Under the pieces are notes generated by a model, which was not told where the DNA came from, ran no database searches, and was given only the letters and a program-made list of their open reading frames with translations. 64,000 bases of DNA. It comes from Sepiola atlantica (lineage: Eukaryota; Mollusca; Cephalopoda; Sepiida; Sepiolidae). Below, one piece after another: positions 11,428-21,839 of this stretch. How positions within the stretch are numbered: the first letter of the stretch is position 1; each line of letters starts with the position of its first letter. Location of the stretch: the NCBI GenBank assembly GCA_963556195.1, contig OY744544.1:43343984-43407983 (forward strand). The letters are read 5' to 3'. A program made the translations under genes and the position numbers.

Positions 11428-11892
11428 GAACTAAAATCATATTTTATGTGCATCTATTCATTTTTCTTTTATGCGTTTGTTTCCACGTTTATGAACCTAT
11501 GTTCCTGCATTAAGGCATTTATGTCCTATTTTTGTTATGTGCAATCAATCAACAGTTGTCTCCCATGATAATGACCTTCAATAAGAGTAGACGTAGGAGT
11601 AGATTTGCTTTTGTATTTTCTTATGGCATGTCAACTGTTTTTAGTTATTTAATGCTGAATCACAATATACTTATTGTAAGTGTAGTAAATAAAACTAGAT
11701 GAGGCCACTGCTCGTACCCTGACTCCCACAAGACAGCCAACGGGACTTACAGAAAGCTATTGATTGATTGCATAGTTTTAGTTTTGCACACAATAAATAG
11801 GACATAAATGCCCCAATGTAGGAACATGGACACAAACACATCAAAGTAAAATGAAGAAATGCAAATAAAATATGATTCTAGTTTCTTTTTAT
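11428..11892. mobile_element. foldback element with about 130-bp arms
   Basis: The left arm (11428-11560) contains 'aaaatcatattttatgtgcat', 'gttcctgcatt' and 'ggcatttatgtcctat'; the right arm (11757-11892) carries the reverse complements in reverse order ('ataggacataaatgcc', 'aatgtaggaac', 'ataaaatatgattct'). Arms are about 80% alike by eye. The spacer of about 200 bp has no coding content. Likely a MITE. Confidence 0.72.
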
Positions 11893-12035
11893 ACTTATTT
11901 TTTTTACGCTTCCCTCACTTCTTAGGTCTTTAGGTCTTTAGGTTTGATGAAATGTTTGAGAGAATCTGATCTATATATTCCAATCATACAAGAGGTGAAT
12001 GAAAAGTATGAAGACTAACACAGACATCAGACATC

Positions 12036-12885
12036 ATCATCATCATCATCATCATCAGTTTAATATCCGTTTTACATGATGGTATATGTTGGACGACTTT
12101 TAGAAATTGACTTCCAAAGTAACCTATCTCTGGCCAGGTCTTTATCTATCACTCTTTCTCTCAAGCCCAGTCTTATCATTTCCTTCCATGTTTTATTGAA
12201 CTGATCCTGCTACCTGTCCTACATCTACTAACCCGAAAAACTTTCATCCATTTTTTCAACGTGGTCATACCATCAAAGTCTCCTATTCTGCATGCATCTC
12301 CCTATACTGTCCATATTTAATTTTTTTTCTGAGGTCCTCAGATCTAAGCCTATCTTTAATACTCACATTACACATCCATTGTATAATTATCTTATCTTAT
12401 CATTTCTCTACATGCAACACATATTTTCAACCCTCACTAACCAGATTTCACTTCCATGCATCATCACACTGCGCACACATGCCTGATAGATTCTTTTCTT
12501 TGGTTGACAACGGGAATGCTCTGCTGGTTAGTAATGGCAAAAGTTCCCTGTATTTACTCCATCCACTCCTAACTCTTTCAATCACACGAGCACAAATGGT
12601 ATCACCAATAGTAAGTTCAATGGTATCACCAAGATAACAAAACTTCTGAACAACCTAAATAGCCTCGCCATACAAATATACTTTCTCCACATCTGAATTC
12701 TCATCTACCTTTATTGTTATCGCTCAACTTATTTGTAATTCCACTGCACTTCTTGTGAACCTAATATTTACAAGTACCACAAAACATTAAGTTGTCTCAA
12801 TTTCATTTCCACCAAACTTTTTGGGGAATTTCCAACACTACAACCACTGATCATCACTTTGGTCTTGGTAGCATTCACCCTCAAA
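12036..12885 (-). mobile_element. LINE 3' fragment (RTE-like, SETWP family), copy of a tandem pair
   Basis: Begins at a (CAT)n tract (12034-12057) and reads on the minus strand into the family's tail, then upstream into a peptide with KGLRVNATKTKVMISGC (near 12900-12840), the region just after the RT palm. Frames are broken. It is immediately followed by a second, longer copy of the same family in the same orientation. Confidence 0.7.
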
Positions 12886-13612
12886 CCTTTACTTTCCATA
12901 GCATTCTAGTATTATTAACCAAAAAACTCTCATCCATGTTTTCAATGTGACGAAAGCAACAAAGTCTTCTGTTCTGCACACATCTCCATATACTGCCCAG
13001 ATTTAAACTTCCTATGAGGTCATCAGAACTAAGCCTGTATTTAAGACTCACATTACACATCTTCCATATTATTCTCATATTATTTCTCTCCATGCAACAC
13101 ATATCCTCAATCCTCACTGGCCAGGTTTCACTTTTATACATCATCACAATTCGTACACATGCCTGATAGACTCTTCCTTTATTCAACAGTGGTAATGCTC
13201 TGCTAGTTAGTAATGGCAGAAGTTCCCAGAACTTACTCCATCCACTCCTAACTTTTGTAATCACACTAGCATAAGACCCCCCCCCCCGAATCACCAAGGT
13301 AACAACACTTCTGGGCAACCTCAATAGCTTTGCCATCCAGATATATTTTCTCCACATCTGAGTTCTCATCCATTTCCATTGTCTTACATTTCTTGTACAC
13401 AAACTGGTCATCCTATCTCAACCAACCAGTAATTCCAATGTACCCAATGCTTGTAAGTACCACAAAAATTTGAATTGCACAAGACTCCCTTTCCACGAAC
13501 CGAGCAGAGGAACTTTCCTCTTTTGAGGAGCTTTCCAACACTACAACCACTGATCATCACTTTGGTCTTTGTAACATTCACCCTCAAACCTTTACTTTCC
13601 GTAGCTTTCCTT
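12885..13612 (-). mobile_element. LINE fragment (RTE-like, SETWP family), longest open copy
   Basis: Minus-strand frame 13411-12881 is open for 176 codons and includes MWRKYIWMAKLLRLPRSVV, LLPLLTSRALPLLNKGRVYQ, KSETWPVRIEDMCCMERNN and WKMCNVSLKYRLSSDDLIG. This is the segment joining the RT domain to the C-terminal tail. The 13545-13612 part repeats the 'KGLRVN..KTKVM' coding block of the preceding copy. A homopolymer C tract at 13278-13287 probably marks a frameshift. Confidence 0.75.
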
Positions 13613-13699
13613 CGAATCGTTAACTTAACATGTAGACCTTCTTCTTCGATTATTCAAAATTTGACAGAGAATTAAAACAAAAAATAAAGATCAACGCAC

Positions 13700-13863
13700 A
13701 TTGATCCTTTGAGGTGATTTGCAGTTTTGCATTAAGTCCACGTTCCAATTTCGTGAGATATTTTCCATTAGTGATATTTTTATTGTTGTAGGATATTATT
13801 TTCATTTCTCCCCGCTCGCCAAATGAAATATTATAATTTGGGATACTTCCGGCACTTAGATGA
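13700..13863 (-). CDS. ZP-domain protein, 164-nt exon (linker and ZP-C start)
   Basis: Minus-strand exon preceded by an excellent polypyrimidine tract and CAG (13866-13864), ending at a GTGCGT donor at 13699. Phase 2 in, phase 1 out. The peptide includes HLSAGSIPNYNISFGERGEM and KYLTKLERGLNAKLQITSKDQ. This matches the start of ZP-C ('...lG..l.v.v......') and leads directly into VSWC of the next exon, where the first conserved ZP-C cysteine is expected. The GTGCGT donor is not the strongest but is the only one that keeps phase. Confidence 0.7.
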
Positions 13864-13944
13864 CTGAAAAAAGAAGGAAAAAAAAAAGATTGTAAAAAAT
13901 CAATGTCTAAATTATTCATCTAACACACAAAATTGATTGTCTTG

Positions 13945-14322
13945 CATTTCATACTGCATTTAAACATAAATTTCATGCTGCATTTAAACATAAATTTCAT
14001 GCTGCATTTAAACATAAATTTCATGCTGTATTGAAACATAAATTTCATGCTGCATTCAAACATAAATTTCATGCTGCATTTAAACATAAATTTCATACTG
14101 CATTCAAACATAAATTTCATGTTGCATTCAAACATAAATTTCATGCTGCATTTAAACATAAATTTCATGTTGCATTCAAACATAAATTTCATGCTGCATT
14201 TAAACATAAATTTCATACTGCATTCAAACATAAATTTCATGTTGCATTCAAACATAAATTTCATGCTGCATTTAAACATAAATTTCATGCTGCATTTAAA
14301 CATAAGTTTCATGCTGCATCTA
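13945..14322. repeat. 24-bp minisatellite, about 16 copies, with higher-order order
   Basis: Unit 'catttaaacataaatttcat' plus 'gctg'. Because 24 is a multiple of three, the array is open in several frames on both strands (periodic KFMFKCSM on minus, KHKFHAAF and NINFMLHS on plus). Variants at the tetranucleotide (gctg, actg, gttg) and at t/c in 'catt(t/c)aaac' occur in a block of five units that is repeated, giving a 120-bp higher-order unit. Lies just upstream of the ZP exon at 13700-13863, in the intron. Confidence 0.95.
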
Positions 14323-14329
14323 ATATAAA

Positions 14330-15055
14330 AAGACAGTATTTGATTCTGCCTAGCTTTCTTTTTTCGTGGAACATTGGTGAATGATGAAATCGATGTTCAA
14401 AAAAGAACACGATAAAAAATTGTTTTATATTGCTTTTTTTCCGAAAGATTGTTACATGATTCATCATTTCGAGTTAAAATCTATTTAGTATCTGAAAAAA
14501 AAACACATTTAAAATGAATAAATATGTTAGTATACCGGCGGGACAGTTATAAAAGTGTGGGGGGGGGGGCTCTCCTAAAAAGTAGGGGGGGCGGTTAAAC
14601 ACATGCATGACCGTAAAGTGGGGGGGGGGTCAAAAAGTGTGTGTGTGTGTGGGGGGAGTTGAGCCCCCAACTTATCCTGTTCGAAATATTTTTCACAGGG
14701 AAAAAAGACTTTTCATTAGCAGCAAATATAAATTCAAGATGGAAGCTAATTTTGTTATCAGCAGCAAACTATCTAACGTATTAATATTAATTTAATTAGT
14801 GATACTAATACATTTCCTTCTTTCATTTATAAGTGTTAAAAAATTGACATTTTTATTCGGATAGGATCTGTCGTACTAGGAAATAGGTAATATCTTTCAT
14901 ATTTATATGTCCATAAAGGTAACATGACTCGCCCTTTGTAAACAGAGTCTACAGACAAATTTTAATATCAACTTCTTACTCAAATGAGATGTAATTGTAG
15001 CAGGTTCGAAAAAGATTAAAAGCTATACTGCTCAGACTGTTGTATATTCAATTCA
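14330..15055. other. intronic sequence with G-runs, no gene
   Basis: AT-rich except for 14558-14660, where several runs of seven to ten G and a (GT)n tract occur on the plus strand. These could form G-quadruplexes. No coding segment was recognised. A GTAAGA donor-like site on the minus strand at 14979 has a possible 43-nt exon upstream, but this overlaps a LINE tail and is not claimed. Confidence 0.45.
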
Positions 15056-15335
15056 ATTACATTCAATAAATTTGGCAAAAAATAAAACAAGTATGCTTCA
15101 GTTGCCATGTAGAGAAAGGATGGTAGATATTTACACAGAAGACGATACAGTAGCCCAGCACCTGTCCAATTTCGTTGGCACATTTACTACATCTTCTGGA
15201 AATCTATTCCAACGTCCAGGGATTCTGATTGAGAAAGCGGCCCTCTACCAGTTGAATCGAAATAAAACAGTTTCATATACAGATAAAGGTTGGGAAATAT
15301 ATTTTAGCACATCACTCAATATGTCCCGGGCCTAA
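15056..15335 (-). mobile_element. LINE C-terminal fragment (Jockey/CR1-like)
   Basis: On the minus strand, spanning frameshifts, the peptide IRIPGRWNRFPEDVVNVPTK resembles the C-terminal 'FF.QR....WN.LP.DVV.A' motif of CR1/Jockey LINEs. No RT core is present. Confidence 0.55.
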
Positions 15336-15370
15336 TTAATGAAACAACAACTTTTAGGCAAAGCTTGATT

Positions 15371-15911
15371 TTATTCATCAACATAGTCTCCTTCTAGGGT
15401 GATACAGTGATTCCAATGCTTCTCTAACAATTCAGAGCCTTTTTTGTAGAACGATTTGTCTTTGGCCTCAAAATACAACTCATTTTCCGATATCACTTTT
15501 TCATTGAAGCCAAATATCTTTCTCTGGAGCATTATTTTGTAGATATGCAAATAGCCAGTAGTCCCTGGGGCCAAGTCTGGAGAATAAGGTGAGTGTGGAA
15601 GCGATTCGAAGTAGTGACATGGTGCATTGTCTTAGTGAAGGAGCACTTTTTCTTCTTCATTTGTGGGCATTTTTTTTGTTTATTTCTTCCTTCAAACACA
15701 TCAATAATGCTATCTAATATTCACTATTGATAGTTTCTCAAGGTAATCGATGAAATAATGAACTGCTGATTGTTGCATCTTTGGTCGTTTTGGACGGCTT
15801 TCACCTGTTGCTGTCCACTCAGCTGACTCCCAATTTAACTACAGAGTGAAGTGATGGATCCATGTTTCATCCATTGTTACATATTGTTTAGAGATAAGAT
15901 GCATTAAGGGA
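15371..15911 (-). pseudogene. mariner transposase remnant, C-terminal half
   Basis: Minus-strand relic of a Tc1/mariner transposase. It starts near MDETWIHHFTL (first catalytic D, about 15890), continues with SAEWTATGESRPKRPK, then H*DNAPCH (second D, with a stop replacing the preceding residue), then PHSPYSPDLAPG, after which the frame shifts and the third D (DYWLFAYLQ) is in another frame. The C-terminus FEAKDKSFYKKGSELLEKHW..CITLEGDYVDE is well kept (15574-15371). A deletion removes the stretch between the first and second D. The N-terminal half is missing beyond a MITE inserted at 15914. Confidence 0.85.
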
Positions 15912-15913
15912 TA

Positions 15914-16138
15914 CAGGTATCATGTATTCATAATTTCACACATGAGCGGCAGCAAAACATCCATTAGTCAAAAGATATGTTGTTCTGGTATAAAATATTC
16001 TACTGAAAAGGCTTCTAATTGTGAATTATTTTAATATTTCTACTAACCAATGCTTCTACCGGAACAACATATCTTTTGACTAATGGATGTTTTGCAGACG
16101 ATCATGTATCATGTGAAATTATGAATACATGACACTTG
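15914..16138. mobile_element. palindromic TA-flanked MITE
   Basis: 225-bp foldback with arms of about 78 bp (to about 15990 and from 16056), spacer of about 66 bp, terminal repeats CAGGTATCATG / CAAGTGTCATG, and TA on both sides (15912-15913, 16139-16140). TA target duplication and palindromic structure are typical of mariner-derived MITEs. The arms share a long block, 'ccattagtcaaaagatatg' and its complement. It lies at the truncated edge of the mariner remnant. Confidence 0.85.
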
Positions 16139-16149
16139 TATTTCTTTTC

Positions 16150-16414
16150 AATTATTTTAATATCCATTCGTCAGGCTATGGGCAGGTGAAGCGCTCTTTA
16201 GCCTTGGTGGACAATCACCTAAAATGGTGTCCCGATAAAAAAACATGAATCCTCGTCACCTCACTGGGTTGGCATCAGGAAGGTCATCCAGCCTATAATA
16301 CTCTAGTCTCAATTAAGAAACTGAGTTCCAAAGAAACCTGACCAGAGATAAGTTTGAAAGTCAATTTCTAAAAGCTGTTCAACACATGCCAGCATGTAAA
16401 AGGGACGTTAAACC

Positions 16415-16457
<43 letters not shown>

Positions 16458-16470
16458 CTGATGATGATGA
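16150..16470 (+). mobile_element. LINE/SINE 3' tail ending in (GAT)n
   Basis: Plus-strand tail with 'ggcatcaggaaggtcatcca', then the block from 'tttctaaaagctgttcaaca' to 'ggacgttaaaccgatgatg' that also terminates (inverted) the LINE fragments at 2941, 6186, 12036 and 63783. It ends in a (GAT)n microsatellite at 16416-16470, which also opens poly-His/Ser frames on the minus strand that are not genes. Confidence 0.75.
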
Positions 16471-16689
16471 TTCATTTGAGATGAAGATAAGTGATGAGGA
16501 AGACGGAAGAAAATGGAACGAGGATCTGGACTCAGTAGATATTTGAGAGAGATGAGTGAAACCCCCTCTCCTCCCAATTGTCTTCGTTTTTCTTTTCTTC
16601 TTCCTATCCACTTTCTCCACCTAAGTGTGGAATTTGACACAGTAAGGTAATATTTGGATTATTCGGACTACTATTCTCATTGTAGTTAT

Positions 16690-16975
16690 TATTTTCACAA
16701 CGTTTTAGCTGATGTAATCTCCAACCTTCTTTGCTGTTTTGATACCTCATTCTAATACAACTTCCTATTCCAGTAGCTTCTTTCCAAGAACTATAAGCTT
16801 GTGGAACTCTTCCTACTGACTGTTTGCCTCCTACCTACAGCCTTGGTCTTTTCAAGACTAAGGTCAGTAGGTATCTCCAGTCTTTGACATAATCATCTTT
16901 CATTCTTGTTAACTCCTTACATCAAGTGGCTTCATCCCATAGTCTGGAGCGATTTCCATAAAATAAAAAAGAGAT
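16690..16975 (+). mobile_element. LINE C-terminal end (CR1-like)
   Basis: Across shifted frames the plus strand shows FFPRTISLW, LPATYSLGLF-like and KTKVSRYLQS-like peptides, the C-terminal signature of CR1-type LINEs, followed by the 3' tail 'catcaagtggcttcatccca' and 'ctggagcgatttccat', which recurs inverted at 33780-33840. 5'-truncated and decayed. Confidence 0.55.
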
Positions 16976-17204
16976 GCATCTTTTCGAACTCGGGAATATT
17001 TATTTCGAACTCAGGAACATATACAGAATTTCTAAGAGATGCATTCTGGTCTTTCAATAATAGTTCCGGCCCGTTGGTTGGTCGGCCTATCTGTTGGAAA
17101 TAGCATTTTATTTGTGGATTGAACATGCAGGTTGAATGAGCACATCTTATTTTAGATTCGTTCAAGCATCTCTGAGAGGATTGGTAATTTGTATTATTAT
17201 CACA

Positions 17205-17298
17205 AACCTGTGGCACAACGAATAAGGGCGTTGATTAACAATCAGTTATAAGTGAAAGTCTTCTGGACGTTGAAGGTTCAATCCTCACTACAGGCGAT
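17205..17298 (+). repeat. tRNA-derived SINE head
   Basis: Contains an A-box-like 'tggcacaacgaataagggcg' and, about 50 bp on, a good B box 'ggttcaatcct'. Spacing fits a tRNA gene, but the cloverleaf stems are not complementary enough for a functional tRNA. A tRNA-derived SINE or tRNA pseudogene is most likely. Confidence 0.5.
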
Positions 17299-17299
17299 A

Positions 17300-18350
17300 A
17301 TAACTAAGAATAACATAATAATTAAAACTTCTACCTGGCCATGGCTGACGGAATGAGAACAATCTACTCATGTGGATTAAATAAAGGGTTGAGTTCGAAA
17401 TTCTGTATAGGTTTCTGTTATGATGATCTACCCTATTGCGTCACTACATGGACATGTAAATACATTCCTCGTAGTTACTTACTCTCTAATGCAAATACTA
17501 AGTAGCATATTTTTTTCCACAAAATTTCACAAATATTTTTCTTCATACTAACTATAAAGCGATAGAAGCTAGATAAAGATGGAAATTGACGTACCCAGTT
17601 CCAGGAGTTCAAGCTATAAACTAGTACTAATGTTATATTTCTGCTACGCTTAAAAGAATGATGACAAACACTGATGTATAAAAAATATGATATATATGAT
17701 ACTGTTTGGTGGTGGAGAATGAGTACGGTGAGTGATAGGGGTGGATGAAGCACGGGAACTGACAGAGGTTTATCTCTCAAACTCAATATCCAGTCAGCTC
17801 AATTTGGGCTAGTTTATATAACATTTTTGCCCTCCATGAATTCACTTGCAAATGCCCATTCTAGGATTTCACCGTCGCTGTTAATGTAGCCATGCCCTTT
17901 AAGGCAGTGATTTAACGATGGGTGTATTCCCTTTGCAGGTGTTGTTTTGCATCAAATCATCAGATATTTTCTTTTCTGAAGAGTTGTGTTTCCGTGGTAA
18001 GCGACCTTTTCAAACAACCGTGTTTTGTTTCTTTTGGCCAGGTGCGTGTCTGTGTCAAGTAGGTTTTATTCTTGCGATTTTTTGGTATACCAGGCCCGAT
18101 ATTCAACATTAATAAATTAATATTTAAATCGTTTGTAGTCATCTGTTCATTCCAATTCCAATTATGAAGAAAAAGATAGCAGCATCGCAGTTAGTGACAC
18201 GGTTTACACATGCGGATCCAAATGAAGCCACTATGTACATCACAGAAGGAATACACATTGCATTTCAAGTTCATAGTGACGCAACCGTTTTCACAAGCAC
18301 CCAAAATTTGGCAGCACTAATGGGATGGATTATTTTTAAAATACTTCAGA
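17300..18350. other. no gene established
   Basis: Short frames on both strands. A minus-strand frame at 17786-17475 ends at a good GTAAGT donor (17482) and was tested as a ZP exon, but its phase does not fit the flanking exons. A 65-codon plus frame at 18164-18361 has no recognisable domain. Confidence 0.4.
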
Positions 18351-18354
18351 CATC

Positions 18355-18835
18355 TATCTAAATGAATAAATGTGAAAGTTAGTCCCATTCCTTGAAATAA
18401 TGGTGAAGTCAAAATGCTCTTTTTATATACTGCTTATGTATATGAGATTTATGTCATTCGGTTAACTAATTTGCATATTGTTTTTAAAAAGAACAGTTTA
18501 TTAATTAACTATTCTTTGTTATTATTTTTTTAATTTAATGATTGTTTTGATTTTAATATAACAAGGAATATTGTTTTATTTTGTGGACGAATATTTAGCA
18601 GTTATGCTTGAATATTTTTTTCTGGCCTTTTCTTTAGGGAGACTAACCTAATTTTCAACAAGTTACGTTCCATTTCTAAATTGTAAGTTAACCCCTCCAT
18701 CCACAGCCACTCACCTACACACCATCGTCCATGCAAACTGATTTATTCTGTCTTTTCCTTTCTCTACTGTCAAATTTTTGTTTAATATATTCGAAGTAGA
18801 AAACTTTGCAAAGCCAACTAGTTATTATACTAAAA
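18355..18835. repeat. diverged dispersed repeat, copy 2
   Basis: Second copy of the repeat at 61-920 (shared blocks in the same order). Its right part and the following 18826-19620 also share blocks with 37680-37990, for example 'attatactaaa(a/g)ctgagt(c/t)aatcaac' and 'gtattttaa'-type sequence followed by 'gtgattgagttat', so a larger composite repeat family is present. Confidence 0.55.
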
Positions 18836-19820
18836 CTGAGTCAATCAACATTTGTTTTCTTTAAGGCTTTTTTTGCTTTATAATGAAAGCCCTCAGTCTG
18901 GAAGAGGGAATAAGCGATGGAGATGTTGGAATGATTAATGAATCCAAGACCAAAAAGGATAATCCAGCGGGTAAGCAGAAGTTAAGAATATGACGTCACT
19001 TCCGAAAAAAGGAATACTGCCTCCGTTCCAGCCCAACCCTGAGTGAGCGATCATGAAAAAATGTTGCTCCTCCGAAAACAATATGAGCTTATCATAAACA
19101 GCAGCCAAAGCCGTCTCTCTATCTCTCTCTCTCTCTTTCTCCCACTCTCTTAATACAGTAAGCAACATCTAATGCATCTCTATGTATCTCTCTTTTACAC
19201 AGTGAGCACCTTTGTAATGTATACCTCTCACTGATCTCTCTAACCATATTGTCACTCTGTCCTCAAGCTAATAAATCCTCCATTTAAAAGAAGAAGCCTC
19301 ATGTGTCCATGTGAATTAATTAAGATGACAACATATGAAGTACCAGCCATGATGTCTATAATGAATTATAACTGCTTCAGTATCCAACATTTTTCCCGTA
19401 TATTTTAACCATAGAAAATACATACTGAAATATTCCTCAGTTCTGTGATTGAGTTATGTTTGAAAAAACTTTCTTTTTAATTGTTCTAATTAGCAGTAAT
19501 TTGTAATTAACTCATCAAGTGACCTATCTCTTACTAACTTTCTATCTATCACTTTCGCTGTTATACCCCCCTCTTATTTTATACGTCGTTTATCACTCTC
19601 GCTTTCATCACTCTCTCTCCCTCTCTCTGTTTATTAACAGTCCAATGTAATAAAGAAAAAAAAAACAAATAAGATTGAAATAGTCCATTATAAACAAAAG
19701 GGAATATCACTACAGGTAGTAATACTATTTAGCCCAAAGTTATAGAGGAAAAGAGAAAAACAGAGAGAGAGAGAGAAAGAAAGAGAGAGATATAGTCGAG
19801 CAGAAAGACACTAATTTTGG
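18836..19820. repeat. composite repeat with CT/GA-rich tracts
   Basis: Includes the second half of the family shared with 37680-37990, pyrimidine-rich tracts at 19110-19145 and 19600-19630 and a (GA)n tract at 19762-19790. The minus-strand 77-codon frame at 19168-18935 is partly (AGAG)n-derived and not considered a gene. Confidence 0.45.
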
Positions 19821-19869
19821 ATTTAGTCGTTTTTTTAATATTTAACTGGCTTTACAAACTCACTTTTTC

Positions 19870-19965
19870 CTAATTCAAACAATTTAATCCGAGCTTCATG
19901 GATGTCCAAGCGGGTCACATTTTTCTAGTTTTGTAATATAATGACCCTCTTTGAAAGTGGGTTAA
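19870..19965 (-). other. short coding-like fragment, identity unknown
   Basis: On the minus strand 'KNVTRLDIHEARIKLFELGK' is open between an AG (19945) and a GTGAGT (19878). The peptide is protein-like but the phase (0 in, 1 out) does not fit the ZP gene. It may come from a transposon; no family recognised. Confidence 0.25.
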
Positions 19966-20469
19966 GAAACATAAAACAAAGTAATAAGATGAAACGTAGT
20001 TCAAAACGTCAAGCCTCCCAAAATAATGAAGAATATTTTATATATTAATATAATACTAGTGGAATCCGTGTAAATTACACGAAATGATGTTTTCAATACG
20101 GGACCTAATGTAACAAAGCACCCTCTATTTGTTAGTAAGTTACGCTTGCTTTATTATGAGCCACCCACCTTCTGGATAAGAGTGAAATAATTGTTTGAAA
20201 TAGTAACTCGTGTACGATGGACACTGCGCATATCTACTAAAAAAGGTTGATATGCTATCCGTTCAAAAAAAAAAAAAACAACAAAATAATACTGACCGAT
20301 ACCCTACTATTTAAGCAGTCAACGTAATTAAATAGACAATGCCATTAAAAACGCCAACATAAAAACAAAAAAATAGTTTTAAGTGTTAAGCAACACAAAA
20401 AAGTAGTTTTTAACCAGGTAATAAAAAAATGTATTATTTCTAACCCTTCCCCTCGAAATGTAGAATAAC

Positions 20470-20562
20470 AATCTTAGAGGTTGGTTGGGATCGAACTATA
20501 AACCAGTCGGGCGAAGTAAAAAATACCATCTCGCTAACCATTGCGCTAGAGAGATAAACGCA
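20470..20562 (-). repeat. tRNA-derived SINE or tRNA pseudogene
   Basis: On the minus strand an A box 'tagcgcaatggttagcgag' is followed by 'tagttcgatccc' (B box) at normal tRNA spacing. The anticodon arm is disrupted by a T-run. Consistent with a SINE head derived from tRNA; not a functional tRNA. Confidence 0.6.
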
Positions 20563-20667
20563 GGTTAGTTGAATGTTTTTTCAAAATTTACGTGCGGCAC
20601 GCATGCGCAGAGCTTTTTCCGGAAGCGTGACACACGAACACACACGCTATCGTATTAATATATAGAT

Positions 20668-21120
20668 GTCGACCAAGGGAAGAGTCTATCAAGCAGGTGT
20701 ATGCAGTGTGATAATGTATGGAAGTGAAACCTGGCCAGTGAGGGTTGAGGATATGCGTCGCATGGAAAGAAATGATATGAGAATGATATAATAGATGTGT
20801 AATGTAAGTCTTAAAGACAGACTTAGATCTGATGAGCTCAGAGAAAGATTAAATCTGGACAGTATAGTGAGATGTGTGCAGAACAGTAGACTTCGATAGT
20901 ATGGCCATGTTGAAAGAATGGATTAGAGTTCTTGTGTTAGTAGATGTAGAACAGTTAAGGTAGCAGGTTCAGTTCACAGTGGAAGGCCAAGGTAAACATG
21001 AGAGAAAATGATAAGGATGGACTTGAGAGAAACAGAGATAAATAAAGACCTGGGCAGAGATAGGTTAGTTTGGAAGTCAATTCCTAAACTCGTATGGAAG
21101 GACGGTAAAGATTCTATGAA
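20668..21120 (+). mobile_element. LINE 3' fragment (RTE-like, SETWP family), plus strand
   Basis: Plus-strand copy with GSETWPVRVEDMRRMERND, CNVSLKDRLRSDELRE, LNLDSIVRCVQN, HVERMD and SVHSGRPR-like peptides broken by stops. It ends near 21119 with 'ggaaggacggtaaag' but without a long (ATG)n tail. It lies just beside the ZP exon at 21147-21260, antisense to that gene. Confidence 0.8.
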
Positions 21121-21146
21121 AGTAACACCAATATACCAGAAAGTAC

Positions 21147-21260
21147 TTGCCAAAATGTAGGGTTGCATCGTACGATTTTATAAATCCTATCCTCAGCAGT
21201 AAAAAATCTTTTTCCAGTTTTTGTCAGGAATGTGACGGAAAGAGACCCGTTTTCTAGAAT
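21147..21260 (-). CDS. ZP-domain protein, 114-nt exon (ZP-N end)
   Basis: Minus-strand exon after 'tttttcttgcag' (acceptor 21262-21261) with a GTACTT donor at 21146. Phase 0 in. The peptide ILENGSLSVTFLTKTGKRFF and TAEDRIYKIVRC has alternating hydrophobic strands and a terminal cysteine, as in the last strands of ZP-N. It joins in frame to exon 27357-27562 (phase 0 out). The donor is weak and the out phase (0) does not match the next exon found (phase 2), so either another donor is used or an exon is missing. Confidence 0.62.
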
Positions 21261-21394
21261 CTGCAAGAAAAAGATCAGAAGATTTTAAAATAGAAAAACG
21301 GTATTTTCTTAATTTCTGTTAACAAAGGATCACTTTTAAGAAACTTCTAAACATAAGGAAACTTTATAGTATAAGCCCTGAATGAATGGTTCCA

Positions 21395-21660
21395 TCTGTT
21401 TGGATAAGCTCTTAGGACTGACTTTCACTCCAGATCTAAAATGGAAGACATACATCGAGTCTGTTGCTAAGGTCACCGGAAAAATAGTTGGATCATTCTA
21501 TCGCTCCAGAAAATAACTGCCTCCAGATGCAATCCTCTACCTTTATAAGAGTCAGATACAACCAAAAATAGAATGCTGGCGCCACACAAATCACACTTTC
21601 TTGTCTTGACAGAGTACAAGAGCAACTTCAAAATCTAGTGGGGGATGATCTCTTCTCTTC
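21395..21660 (+). mobile_element. LINE RT C-terminal fragment (CR1/Jockey-like)
   Basis: Plus strand reads LGLTFTPDLKWKTYIESVAK, then GSFYRSRK, LPPDAILYLYKSQIQPKIE across a stop. This is the segment after the RT palm, related to but distinct from the 8574 family. A short piece of the same block recurs at 44995-45045. Confidence 0.7.
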
Positions 21661-21839
21661 CTTACAACCCCTTTTTCACAGAAGAGATGCTGTTAGTCTC
21701 TCTACTCTGTTGTTATTTCTATGGAAGGTGCTCGACTGAGCTTCAGTATATTTTTCCTCTTTGTAAGAAATTAACAGCAAAAACGCGACTTTCCACCACC
21801 ACGAAAAATAACATCTGGGCTAGTGCACTAACTACTACT

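Noticed and set aside
14047..14328. Periodic NINFMLHS protein
   Set aside because: Same array is open in several frames because its unit is 24 bp; no start context, splice sites or conservation evidence.
16368..16640. 90-codon minus frame with a long His run
   Set aside because: The His/Ser run is the (GAT)n tail of a LINE read on the opposite strand.
17475..17786. Minus-strand frame ending at a strong GTAAGT donor, tested as the missing ZP exon
   Set aside because: All usable acceptors give phase 1 or 2 where phase 0 is needed, and its out phase is 1 where 2 is needed; no ZP features.
19870..19965. Short minus-strand exon-like segment (KNVTRLDIHEAR) as a ZP exon
   Set aside because: Phase 0 in, 1 out does not fit; the peptide lacks ZP character.
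20470..20562. Functional tRNA gene
   Set aside because: A and B boxes are present but the anticodon arm is disrupted and acceptor stems do not pair.
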